From IMG/VR virus record IMGVR_UViG_3300042398_000686, positions 1 through 64,000 of that record: a stretch of 64,000 nt of DNA, one strand, 5' to 3'. Under the pieces are notes generated by a model. It saw nothing but the letters and a program-made list of their open reading frames with translations, was not told where the DNA came from and did not search any database. The first letter of the stretch is position 1; each line of letters begins with the position of its first letter. A program made the translations under genes and the position numbers. Origin of the DNA: a virus. Below are positions 33,439-41,210 of the stretch, in pieces.

Positions 33439-35301
33439 TTATATGCCTTTAATATTTGATTCATCTAATAATGAAGACTTTTTATTATCCTTATCAAACA
33501 CATTAGATTTTTTAACCATTTCTTCTAACATATTTTTATTTTGCAAGTATATTGATTTAGTTGCTTCTAAAGCTAATGGTGATCCTCCTTTAGGTTCCGG
33601 TGCTTTTGCGCTATCTGGTGATATATCTACTCCTTTTCCTAATGGATCTTTTCCTAATACTCGTTTTTGAGTATTATAAACTGATGTTTTTTCTTGAGGT
33701 CTTCCAACTGGGTTAGTTTCATCATATGCTGGTGGAACTCCCATATCGTTTCTGCCTTTACCATATAGTGAAGCTAAATCATGTGGTGTTCCATATGATT
33801 CTCCACTTGTTACAGGGTCATTACCTTCGTTTTCGATTTGAGCTAATCTGAACATTCGTTTTTTATCTTCGATAACTAAATCTCTCATATCATCATATTT
33901 GTCTTCACTCATATGGAAGATATAATCATAAATGTAGTCAGAAGGGAATAAACCAGTTTCTTGGATTTGTCTAGCTAAATCAACTTTTTCTTTCATTAAT
34001 GCTACTCTTTCTTGATCATAAACGATAGATGGAGTAGTTAATTCAAGTTCAAAATTTGTTAAGTTTTCATCAGTATATCCTTGAGAATACAAATGTACTA
34101 ATGCTATTTTAGTTAATTCAGATACTACAATACGTTGAATACGTTCAATTGTACGAGCGAATCTAATATCTTGTTGTGCTAATGTAGATTTACCTTCAAC
34201 GTCAGCTTCATATCCGATAAATGCTTTAGGTACTTTAACAGCAGCTAACATTTTGTCTCTTAAGTAAACAACGTCTTCAATAGCATTATATTCAAGACCA
34301 GGTAAAGTATCTATTTTAGTTGATGTGTTTCCACCTTTTGTAGGAATGTAAAAATCTTCATTTACAGTCATCATATTATAACGAAGATTATATTCACCAG
34401 TTTTAGGATCAACATAAGGAGTACGTTGTGTTTGTCCTTTTAATTTCTCCATGTATGCAGGAATTTCATTTGGTGGAATATTTCCTGTATCCACATAATA
34501 AACTCTACGTTGTGGTGCTCTTAATATACGGTGAATTAACATAGCGTCTTCCATTAACGCTAATTGTTTAAATATTTTACGAGCTGGTTCAATGTATGAT
34601 CTTCCGTATGGTAAGAAGTTGTAATCTCCTAATAATCTAAAGTTAGCAACTTCATAGTTTTGGAATACCATATCATCTTTATCAAGTCCTCCTAATACAC
34701 CAGTATATGAAGCATTTGGTTCAACTCTAAATTGAACATAAGATGGGTTTTTAGGATCTAATCCTTCTTCTCTAATTACGTTATAAACGTTAAGAGGAAT
34801 TACTTGATATACACCATATTTTTCAGCGATGTGTAGGTGTAAATAAAAGTCACCATATTTACACATTGAACGAACCCAACCCCAAAGGTTAAATTCGATA
34901 TTAAGTACATCATAGAATAAATTATATAGTATTCTTTGAATATTTTCATCTGGTGATTTAATAGCTAATACTTCTCCAGCACCATTTTTAAGTGTAGATT
35001 CATCAGCAACAATATCTAATACAGATGCTATGATTGGATCACCATCCATTACCTCATAATCATTATATAATTGAGGTCTTAATATTGTAAAGTTAGAGTG
35101 AGGAGCATTACCAACATAAGTACCTAACCCTCCAGTATAGATACGTTGGTATCGTTCAGGGTACATGTTTGTTTGTACTACCCCAGAGGATTGTATGTGG
35201 TCACTGTCGATTACTTTAACTTGACTCCCACCAACGTTTCTAATAATTACGTCGTTTGAGAATAATCGTTTTAATCTACCAAATAAAGATGTGTCTATCA
35301 T
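33439..35301 (-). CDS. 20: Portal vertex protein (gp20)
   Basis: This 620-residue protein is longer than T4 gp20 (524) but has its features: YEVMDGDPIIASVLDIVADE near residue 80, NEDFYIPTKGGNTSTKIDTL, and GLEYNAIEDVVYLRDKMLAA with KVPKAFIGYE. gp20 forms the twelve-part ring through which DNA is packaged. The C-terminal 130 residues are Pro/Lys-rich and account for much of the extra length. It lies directly downstream of the terminase. Confidence 0.93.
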   Translation of the reverse strand: MIDTSLFGRLKRLFSNDVIIRNVGGSQVKVIDSDHIQSSGVVQTNMYPERYQRIYTGGLGTYVGNAPHSNFTILRPQLYNDYEVMDGDPIIASVLDIVADESTLKNGAGEVLAIKSPDENIQRILYNLFYDVLNIEFNLWGWVRSMCKYGDFYLHLHIAEKYGVYQVIPLNVYNVIREEGLDPKNPSYVQFRVEPNASYTGVLGGLDKDDMVFQNYEVANFRLLGDYNFLPYGRSYIEPARKIFKQLALMEDAMLIHRILRAPQRRVYYVDTGNIPPNEIPAYMEKLKGQTQRTPYVDPKTGEYNLRYNMMTVNEDFYIPTKGGNTSTKIDTLPGLEYNAIEDVVYLRDKMLAAVKVPKAFIGYEADVEGKSTLAQQDIRFARTIERIQRIVVSELTKIALVHLYSQGYTDENLTNFELELTTPSIVYDQERVALMKEKVDLARQIQETGLFPSDYIYDYIFHMSEDKYDDMRDLVIEDKKRMFRLAQIENEGNDPVTSGESYGTPHDLASLYGKGRNDMGVPPAYDETNPVGRPQEKTSVYNTQKRVLGKDPLGKGVDISPDSAKAPEPKGGSPLALEATKSIYLQNKNMLEEMVKKSNVFDKDNKKSSLLDESNIKGI

Positions 35302-35304
35302 ATG

Positions 35305-35313
35305 TATAAATAT
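35305..35313 (-). promoter_or_regulatory. ATATTTATA motif between gp17 and gp20
   Basis: The exact motif is only three bases before the portal start codon, so it may act for a downstream site or may be incidental here. The extended palindrome ATAAATATTTAT is present. Confidence 0.3.
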
Positions 35314-36906
35314 TTATCCTAATAGCCAAGTAATGTCTTCGTGACCTCCTTGTTCCATTTGAATTTTCCATGGGTTATTATTATTATTATATCCTCTAGC
35401 GTTGTAGGGATTCATCGTTCCTCTATCTACTGATATAGAGTCTACTATTGCTCTATCAAATTCTATATTTGATTTTCTAAATCTTAAAGCCGTGTCTCTT
35501 AAATATAGACCCATACTAAAAGACATTACTAAATCATCATTATATCCTTCTTGTGCTTGTGCTTTACTATTCTTCCAAATAAATACTTTCATTTCTTCTA
35601 GTGTTCTTTTAGAACGAATAAAGCATGCTTTTTCTTTAGTATATTCTCTAAATTTTTCAATCATTAAAGGACGTGTTTTTACTGATGTTGTAAAACCAGC
35701 TACTAAACTATCTTGATTTTCATTACGTCTAGACCATTGATCTGATGTATATGCTTCTGTTTTAGGTGAGTAATATAAATTTTTATATCCTCTATCAATT
35801 GCAGTTTGCACTGTATCCCAACCCACATTAGCATTCTCTATAGCGAGTAAAGCATCATTGTATTCTGCTGCTAAACCTACTAATAAATGTCCAAAATCAC
35901 GAGTTCCTATTTGCCCCTTATATTCAGCTACTTGTGTTGCTGTTTCTAAATCAAATACATGACATGCAGAATGGTCTTTTCCGTCTCCTCTAGCAACGTC
36001 GGCTGTTACTAAATAACTTCTATTGTAATCTGGTTGTTCCCAAACCCATAAGTTACCATCTACATTACGTTTTTCAATTGGTTCCATTAAATTAGCTTCA
36101 ATCCAATCAATTAATTCAGGTTCAAATACTGTATCTCCAGATGTGCTAAAATCACAATCACATTCTTGTGCTGCCATTCTAATTCCTAAATCTTGATCCT
36201 GTAAACTTCTCCAGTCTTGATCTCTTTCAGGATGCACATTCCATTTTAACTTAATAGGAACGAATGAATTAGCTCCTAATTCTGATTTAGACCATGTTTG
36301 ATGAAACCAGTTTCCGGTACCATTAGGTGTAGATAATGCTATACATCCTCCACCCGTTGCTAATGTTTGTTGAGCAGAAGCAAATATCTCATGTATGTTA
36401 TCAATGAACGCGGCCTCGTCAATTATAAGTAAAGAAACGGCTTCTGATCGACCAGCATCGCCTGCTGCTGATGTTGCTTTTACTTGAGAACCATTTGGTA
36501 ATTTAAGTAAGAGCTTGTTGTTCTCCAAGGGTTTTTCGGTTCCTTTTAACCAAGAAGGTAAATTATCGTACATAAATCGTACTTTAGTTACCATGTTTTT
36601 AGCAGTTTCTTGTTTTGTAGCGATACAAAGTATATTTTTATCTCTATGAAAAATCATCATCCATAAAGAAAAACCAGCTACTAAAGTTGAGATTCCTAGC
36701 TGTCTAGATTTTAAAACTATACTATAATTGTTTTTTTGAAATTGGTGTAATACACCATCTTGAAAGGGATATAAATTAAATGGAATTCTACCTTTTGTAG
36801 GGTGTTGAATCATACAATACTTCTTCATGAAGTGGGCAGGATCAGTCATACATTTAATGTATTCCTGTTTAATTATATCTTTTATATTTTGATTTTGTTC
36901 ACTCAT
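35314..36906 (-). CDS. 17: Terminase large subunit (gp17)
   Basis: The 530-residue protein has an ATPase half with VLKSRQLGISTL, Walker B SLLIIDEAAF and a coupling motif IALSTPNGTG, then an RNase H-like nuclease half. The nuclease acids appear in YLVTADVARGDGKDHSA, LLAIENANVG and GYNDDLVMSF. The Walker A lacks the usual Lys before Ser/Thr (Ile-Ser-Thr instead of Lys-Thr-Thr in T4), with a Lys at the start of the loop. It packages DNA through the portal. No small terminase is seen in this window. Confidence 0.93.
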   Translation of the reverse strand: MSEQNQNIKDIIKQEYIKCMTDPAHFMKKYCMIQHPTKGRIPFNLYPFQDGVLHQFQKNNYSIVLKSRQLGISTLVAGFSLWMMIFHRDKNILCIATKQETAKNMVTKVRFMYDNLPSWLKGTEKPLENNKLLLKLPNGSQVKATSAAGDAGRSEAVSLLIIDEAAFIDNIHEIFASAQQTLATGGGCIALSTPNGTGNWFHQTWSKSELGANSFVPIKLKWNVHPERDQDWRSLQDQDLGIRMAAQECDCDFSTSGDTVFEPELIDWIEANLMEPIEKRNVDGNLWVWEQPDYNRSYLVTADVARGDGKDHSACHVFDLETATQVAEYKGQIGTRDFGHLLVGLAAEYNDALLAIENANVGWDTVQTAIDRGYKNLYYSPKTEAYTSDQWSRRNENQDSLVAGFTTSVKTRPLMIEKFREYTKEKACFIRSKRTLEEMKVFIWKNSKAQAQEGYNDDLVMSFSMGLYLRDTALRFRKSNIEFDRAIVDSISVDRGTMNPYNARGYNNNNNPWKIQMEQGGHEDITWLLG

Positions 36907-36919
36907 ATAATCATTTATA

Positions 36920-36928
36920 TATAAATAT
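36920..36928 (-). promoter_or_regulatory. ATATTTATA late-promoter-like motif before gp17
   Basis: The exact motif lies 13 bases before the terminase start, just after a hairpin. Confidence 0.5.
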
Positions 36929-36930
36929 AC

Positions 36931-36956
36931 AAAAGGCCTGATGTTGGTCAGACCTT
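36931..36956 (-). terminator. Probable terminator between the membrane-protein pair and gp17
   Basis: The minus strand forms AAGGTCTGA-CCAACA-TCAGGCCTT followed by TTGTATATTT. The T-run is weak, so termination may be partial. Confidence 0.65.
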
Positions 36957-36977
36957 GTATATTTTATTATATGTTTG

Positions 36978-37379
36978 TTATTTTACCAATAGGTATGAGG
37001 TAGTAAGTATACCGGCGAACGTTCCTACTTTCCATAGAAATGTTTTAGTCCTTTGTCCTTTTAACTCTTTATGTAATTGTTCTGAAAGTTCTTTAGATAG
37101 TTGTAATTGATCTTTCTGAGTGTTGATAATAAATTGGTTGTTTTTATCTTTACTCTCTAATAGGGAAATGATAGTATCTTTTTGAGTTTCTCTTGCTTCT
37201 AACTTAATAACTTTATCTTGAGTAAATTTTAATTCTTGAGCACATCCATCTCCTTTAAGAATGTCTTTAATAACTAATTTTGCTACAGGTGTTTTAATTT
37301 GAACCTTTGTCGTATCTGTTTGTGAAAAACTGCTCAAGCTCGTTAGCAGTAAAACTATCAACACTATTAATTTTTTCAT
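36978..37379 (-). CDS. Exported protein with C-terminal membrane segment; possible lysis protein
   Basis: This 133-residue protein begins KKLIVLIVLLLTSLSSFSQT, a signal peptide of flavobacterial style. A charged helix follows (residues 45-110, ELKFTQDKVIKLEARETQKD), then a C-terminal membrane segment (about 116-132, KVGTFAGILTTSYLLVK). There is no lipobox. Its start lies 86 bases inside the upstream gene in another frame, an arrangement recalling Rz/Rz1 spanin pairs. Lysis function is a hypothesis. An envelope protein of another kind is possible. Confidence 0.6.
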   Translation of the reverse strand: MKKLIVLIVLLLTSLSSFSQTDTTKVQIKTPVAKLVIKDILKGDGCAQELKFTQDKVIKLEARETQKDTIISLLESKDKNNQFIINTQKDQLQLSKELSEQLHKELKGQRTKTFLWKVGTFAGILTTSYLLVK

Positions 37380-37641
37380 CTGTTTGTTGTTTAAGTATAG
37401 ATATGTTATTATCTATGTGGTGAATTTCTTTAGTAATATTAATTACGTTATCTTTTACTGAGTCTATTTTGACATCAATTTTTTCGTTAACTGCTTGTGC
37501 TGAGTCTACTTTAGTTTGAAGAGCTTCAATTTTATCTTCATATCCTTTTACATCAGTTCTAATACTGTTTGTATTGAATATATTATACAAACATAACAAA
37601 GCAATTATTATTAATACTATGTCTTGTTTAGTTGCCTTCAT
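37294..37641 (-). CDS. Membrane-anchored coiled-coil protein; possible inner spanin
   Basis: The 115-residue protein has an N-terminal membrane segment (IVLIIIALLCLYNIF, residues 9-23). A long periplasmic-looking coiled coil (KIEALQTKVDSAQAVNEKID to the end) follows. This is the usual shape of an inner-membrane spanin. The downstream exported protein starts within its final 86 bases. No endolysin or holin gene was recognised nearby, which weakens the lysis reading. Confidence 0.6.
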   Translation of the reverse strand: MKATKQDIVLIIIALLCLYNIFNTNSIRTDVKGYEDKIEALQTKVDSAQAVNEKIDVKIDSVKDNVINITKEIHHIDNNISILKQQTDEKINSVDSFTANELEQFFTNRYDKGSN

Positions 37642-38089
37642 TGTCTATTTTAAGAATAACTTTAACTAAATCTCTAACATCTTCCGGATTTACTACTATT
37701 TCTTGTCCGTTGTCTTGTGTCAATATAATAAAATTACCATCTTTTCTTACTTCAATTTGGTATCTAGATCCTGGTGCTACATTGGCGTTTATTTCGTATA
37801 TTTCATCATACATTTTAGCAATATCACCACCATCTGATGAATCAACATCTTCTACATCTTCGATAATTGTATTATCGTCATCATCTAAAAAATCTTCTTC
37901 TCTAATAACTTTAACAGCGTTTTTTTCTGTTCCTATTGTTGGGTCTCCTTCTTTTGCTCTTAGTGTTTTTATTTTCTGGCTTATTTGAGGGTCTGTTAAA
38001 GGTGCTCCTGTTTGTTGAATAATTACAGCTTCACCCATTTTTTTACGTATAATACCGCGAATATTTTCTTTTAATTCACTTACTTTCAT
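37628..38089 (-). CDS. Acidic protein with targeting-like leader (153 residues)
   Basis: The leader KVSELKENIRGIIRKKMGEA closely resembles those of the 161-residue protein at 47.2 kb and the internal segment of the 1021-residue protein, and ends in Met-Gly-Glu before Ala. The middle is very acidic (EEDFLDDDDNTIIEDVEDVD). The end is a small beta-like domain (GSRYQIEVRKDGNFIILTQD). I do not recognise the family. A packaged internal protein is suggested by the leader. Confidence 0.62.
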   Translation of the reverse strand: MKVSELKENIRGIIRKKMGEAVIIQQTGAPLTDPQISQKIKTLRAKEGDPTIGTEKNAVKVIREEDFLDDDDNTIIEDVEDVDSSDGGDIAKMYDEIYEINANVAPGSRYQIEVRKDGNFIILTQDNGQEIVVNPEDVRDLVKVILKIDNEGN

Positions 38090-38114
38090 ATTTTATATAT
38101 AAATGTTAATTTAA

Positions 38115-38123
38115 TATAAATAT
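38115..38123 (-). promoter_or_regulatory. ATATTTATA late-promoter-like motif
   Basis: The exact motif lies 25 bases before the start of the 153-residue acidic protein. A second near-match lies closer to the start. Confidence 0.5.
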
Positions 38124-38653
38124 TAAGTAGGAATCACTTCTAGTATTTGTTTTATACGTTCTTCTGTTGTGCCTGATATCATGAAAAGATTCTTTATTCT
38201 GTGTGGATAAGCACCAATTAATGCTCTGATAGTATAATCAATTAAATTTCTATATTCAGCATTTGTTTCTCGTACACCATTATTTTCTATCTCTACTCCT
38301 TCAGGAGACACATAAAAAATATAATCATATTCATTAATAAAATTACGAGCATATTCGTCAAATGATTTTTTATCAGTTGGGTGTATAGACTCAGCACATT
38401 GAGTAAACGCCATTACATCTATAACTGTTCTGTCTGTAATTAAATTTTCATGCATTAATTCAGATACACGTTCAGCTAAAAATATAGTTTGACCTTTTAA
38501 TGTTGAATCTGTATTTAATGGGATACCTAAATCTCTTAAATACTTACTACGTTCAGTAGCAAAATGATAATCTTTAAATTGTGGTAATTCTGCTAAAGCA
38601 TTAACTAATGTAGTTTTACCTACAGATACAGTACCTACTAATCCTATTTTCAT
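38123..38653 (-). CDS. P-loop ATPase/kinase, NadR-like (AAA_28 type)
   Basis: The 176-residue protein starts with a P-loop, KIGLVGTVSVGKTTLVNALA, followed by HFATERSKYLRDLG and LITDRTVIDVMAFTQC. It ends with SGTTEERIKQILEVI. This matches the NadR-type/AAA_28 nucleoside or nucleotide kinase group as I recall. Phages use such enzymes in nucleotide or NAD metabolism. Substrate cannot be told from the sequence. It forms a small group with the FAD-dependent oxidoreductase and two short genes. Confidence 0.8.
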   Translation of the reverse strand: MKIGLVGTVSVGKTTLVNALAELPQFKDYHFATERSKYLRDLGIPLNTDSTLKGQTIFLAERVSELMHENLITDRTVIDVMAFTQCAESIHPTDKKSFDEYARNFINEYDYIFYVSPEGVEIENNGVRETNAEYRNLIDYTIRALIGAYPHRIKNLFMISGTTEERIKQILEVIPT

Positions 38654-38654
38654 A

Positions 38655-38939
38655 TTATCTAAAACTATTTTTAAACAATGGGTTTTTTGCTGGTGGTAAT
38701 CCTGTGTGGTTACGTTTTAATTCTCTAATTACTTCAGGTGTATTACCTTGATAAATTCCCCAGAAATAGTATTCTTTTTTTCCATCAGGTTTAATTAAAG
38801 CAGGACCATCTGTATTATGTAGTACCCATTCTTCTTTATAAGCATCATCAGCGTTCTTGTCTTTTACGCCCTCTTTTAGCTTTCTCGTTTTCGACAGGTA
38901 CATTATCTGTCCCTCTGGTGTTTTTATTTTTCTTTCCAT
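38655..38939 (-). CDS. Small phage protein with WVLHNTDGPA motif (94 residues)
   Basis: The core EEWVLHNTDGPALIKPDGKKEYYFWGIYQG resembles a short motif found in many phage and bacterial proteins that pair HxxDGPA with a xYYxxG turn. The N-terminal part overlaps the upstream gene by 92 bases. A later ATG (MYLSKTRKL) would reduce but not remove the overlap. Function is unknown. Confidence 0.65.
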   Translation of the reverse strand: MERKIKTPEGQIMYLSKTRKLKEGVKDKNADDAYKEEWVLHNTDGPALIKPDGKKEYYFWGIYQGNTPEVIRELKRNHTGLPPAKNPLFKNSFR

Positions 38940-39072
38940 TTGTTGGTTCGTTTTTACTTTTAATTTCTACTGATATTGGTCCGTGGCTGTAATAATCTAG
39001 ATCGTAAGTCCATGTTACTTTTTCATGTTCATCTTCATAAACACGTGTAAATTTGCTTTCACCTTTTGTCAT
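38848..39072 (-). CDS. Small basic-tailed protein (74 residues)
   Basis: It starts TKGESKFTRVYEDEHEKVTW, contains WTYDLDYYSHGPISVEI, and ends in a Lys/Arg-rich tail (KAKRGRKRQER) that lies wholly in the overlap with the next gene. I do not recognise it. The N-terminal half looks like genuine coding sequence. The tail could be shaped by the overlapping frame. Confidence 0.55.
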   Translation of the reverse strand: MTKGESKFTRVYEDEHEKVTWTYDLDYYSHGPISVEIKSKNEPTNGKKNKNTRGTDNVPVENEKAKRGRKRQER

Positions 39073-39086
39073 AAAGATACAAAAAA

Positions 39087-40412
39087 TTACTTAGATTTCA
39101 AAATATCTTCTGATACATAAATCCCATGTGCGCCACTTACTGTTATACCTCTAGCGGAAAGTGCATCACCAACAAAATGTACGTTAGGATACTTGGTCAG
39201 GGCTAAGTTAGTATAATCAACAAGCGGCTCAGGTGATAGATATTTTACTTCAGGTATATAAATACCCCAATTGTCTTCTAATGTTGGGAATACTTTTTTC
39301 ATATCTTCGATAAAATCTTCAATATAATCAAAGTACCCTTCAAATGTTCTTCTAACATCCATCATATCAGCATCTGATATTTGATGTGCTTCTACGTGTC
39401 CTCCTTCAGATGTAAGTGATACTTTACGTGATGGAGAGTAATATAAACCTTTACCATCTACTGATTGTAATTGTGATACAACATTTCTTGACCATTCAAA
39501 TGGATTTTCAATACCATTTAACTCCATAATAATACCAAAGTTAGTCATATCGTTTCTATACTTCTCATCTTTTTTAGCATGACCATTGTAAGTATAGTTT
39601 CCGTATGTTTCTTCTACTGCAACATAAGCAGCATTATTATTAGTACAGAATGAACGTAATGATACTCCTTTATTGTCGAATTTTCTATATAATTTAAAGT
39701 CATATGAAATATCAATTAAGTTTTGAAAGTGGTGTTGTGGTGCTTCAAATCTAACACCAATTTGTACTGATTTAGGTTCAGTTGGTAGATCATATTTTTC
39801 AGCTAGTTGTTTACCAAAGTCAATACCCGATTTACCTACACCAAAGATAAGTGTATCATATGATATAATTCCATGATCCCATGTAATTTCGTTTACTGGG
39901 TCTGCTTTTAATGTTTGGTTAACAAATGCAATTTCCGTTACTTTAGTTTCCCAAATAAAGTTAACACCCTTATCAACTAAATATTCATACCAATTTTTAG
40001 CAATTTCTAATAGATAATCAGTTCCAACATGCCATACAGGAAACAATCTTAAACCAAAATATGGTTTAATAAAATCAGGTTCAGCATCTGGGTTTGAACA
40101 TTGTACTTCTTCAGGTTTAGGATGGAAACGTTTAAAGTTAGTTATAACTTGATCCATCAATTCCATTGCTTTATCTTCACCACAGTATTTAGAAAGTTGA
40201 CCTCCAATGGCTGTATGATAAGTTAATTTACCATCAGACCAACCACCAGCACCTAACATACCAGTCATTACTTCACTTGGTAATCTTTTATGAGGATCTT
40301 TCCCCATATCAATAATTGTAATTAAATGACCAGGATAGCCATTGTCTACTAATTTAGTAGCAGCATTAATACCTGCTACTCCTGCACCTACTATTACTAT
40401 TTTTTTACTCAT
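39087..40412 (-). CDS. FAD-dependent oxidoreductase, COG2509-like
   Basis: I start at SKKIVIVGAGVAGINAATKL, which places the FAD-binding GxGxxG at the usual distance from the N-terminus; an upstream ATG would add 21 unlikely residues. The 441-residue protein has the COG2509 signature GAGGWSDGKLTYHTAIGGQL, then VWHVGTDYLLEIAKNWYEYL, and a closing NVHFVGDALSARGITVSGAHG. Family members are uncharacterised flavoproteins of bacteria. It has two nearby possible signals: a terminator before it and the next genes downstream. A flavin oxidoreductase among late phage genes is unusual and suggests a host-derived metabolic gene. Confidence 0.85.
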   Translation of the reverse strand: MSKKIVIVGAGVAGINAATKLVDNGYPGHLITIIDMGKDPHKRLPSEVMTGMLGAGGWSDGKLTYHTAIGGQLSKYCGEDKAMELMDQVITNFKRFHPKPEEVQCSNPDAEPDFIKPYFGLRLFPVWHVGTDYLLEIAKNWYEYLVDKGVNFIWETKVTEIAFVNQTLKADPVNEITWDHGIISYDTLIFGVGKSGIDFGKQLAEKYDLPTEPKSVQIGVRFEAPQHHFQNLIDISYDFKLYRKFDNKGVSLRSFCTNNNAAYVAVEETYGNYTYNGHAKKDEKYRNDMTNFGIIMELNGIENPFEWSRNVVSQLQSVDGKGLYYSPSRKVSLTSEGGHVEAHQISDADMMDVRRTFEGYFDYIEDFIEDMKKVFPTLEDNWGIYIPEVKYLSPEPLVDYTNLALTKYPNVHFVGDALSARGITVSGAHGIYVSEDILKSK

Positions 40413-40442
40413 GTTTATATCTTTTGAACTGTTAAATATACG

Positions 40443-40478
40443 AAAAAAAGATGTGGTCTCAAAAACTGAGGCCACATC
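40443..40478 (-). terminator. Rho-independent terminator before the oxidoreductase
   Basis: The minus strand forms GATGTGGCCTCA-GTTTT-TGAGACCACATC followed by T7. It ends the unit containing the 215-residue protein. Confidence 0.9.
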
Positions 40479-40503
40479 TCTCTAAAATTTATCTCTTACG
40501 AGC

Positions 40504-40524
40504 GACTAGGATATGAATCTAGTC
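40504..40524 (-). other. Hairpin GACTAG...CTAGTC downstream of the 215-residue gene
   Basis: A six-pair stem around ATTCATATC lies between the stop codon and the terminator. It superficially resembles a tRNA T-arm, but no tRNA body is present. Confidence 0.4.
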
Positions 40525-40530
40525 TGTATG

Positions 40531-41178
40531 TTAGAATTTTTTATTATTGATTTGAATAATTTTAGCTATAGATTTTTTATAAATTCTATCATCATTATCT
40601 CTAGTTACAAATACATTTTTCTTATCACCAGCTACGTTTTTAGCGTAATAAGTAGTTTTATCATCTTTAAAAAATAAACGAGTACCTTTACCTATATCTT
40701 CTGGTTTAGCGTTTTCATCTAATTCAGGTTCATCTGATTCCGCTATGGCATCAGGAATAATGTATTCGTTTTTACCAATTTTAAGGTTTTTAATAGTATT
40801 AGCATTAACCATTCTATACCCTTTAGCACCCATATCATATACTGTGATGTAATTGAATTCAGCTGGGTCATATGCTAATGTTCCTCCTTTTAGATATTTT
40901 TTAACACCTAAACGAGCATTCATTACACGCTCACTACCATCTTTTTTAATAAATGTTACAGTAAAGAATTTACCTTTAGTATCGAATATTAATTCTTTAG
41001 CAGTTTCTTTATCTATTTCACCTGATGGTTCAGACGGTGTTTCAGCTGGTACAGCAGGAATTTGAGCTAATGGGTCATCAGCTGGTATTCCTTCTGCTTC
41101 TGGTTGTTCGTTTAGTATTTGTGAGTTTCTAGTCATTTTATTTTCAACTAGAAAACGTTTTAAGTCAAAATTATCCAT
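40531..41178 (-). CDS. Probable internal protein with leader and beta-domain (215 residues)
   Basis: The leader DNFDLKRFLVENKMTRNSQI continues to ILNE before Gln, giving two Leu-x-Glu sites. A Pro/Glu-rich linker follows. The main domain reads FFTVTFIKKDGSERVMNARL, GVKKYLKGG and YITVYDMGAKGYRMVNANTI, a small beta-barrel-like layout that I recall from several phage proteins without assigned function. A second short beta region with TRLFFKDDKTTYYAKN ends the protein. No catalytic motif is visible. Confidence 0.62.
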   Translation of the reverse strand: MDNFDLKRFLVENKMTRNSQILNEQPEAEGIPADDPLAQIPAVPAETPSEPSGEIDKETAKELIFDTKGKFFTVTFIKKDGSERVMNARLGVKKYLKGGTLAYDPAEFNYITVYDMGAKGYRMVNANTIKNLKIGKNEYIIPDAIAESDEPELDENAKPEDIGKGTRLFFKDDKTTYYAKNVAGDKKNVFVTRDNDDRIYKKSIAKIIQINNKKF

Positions 41179-41201
41179 TATTTATTGTTTAATTATTTAC
41201 A

Positions 41202-41210
41202 TATAAATAT
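41202..41210 (-). promoter_or_regulatory. ATATTTATA late-promoter-like motif
   Basis: The exact motif lies 23 bases before the start of the 215-residue protein, at the very end of the exonuclease gene. Confidence 0.5.

Noticed and set aside
36978-37379. Outer-membrane spanin lipoprotein
   Set aside because: The signal peptide has no lipobox cysteine, so a standard Rz1-type lipoprotein call is not supported. It is kept only as a possible lysis protein.
40413-40475. Longer N-terminus for the FAD-dependent oxidoreductase
   Set aside because: The extra 21 residues are not family-like and run through the terminator T-run region. The later ATG puts the FAD motif at the usual place.
40504-40524. 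tRNA fragment
   Set aside because: The hairpin resembles a T-arm, but the loop lacks the normal conserved pattern and no acceptor, D or anticodon arm is present.
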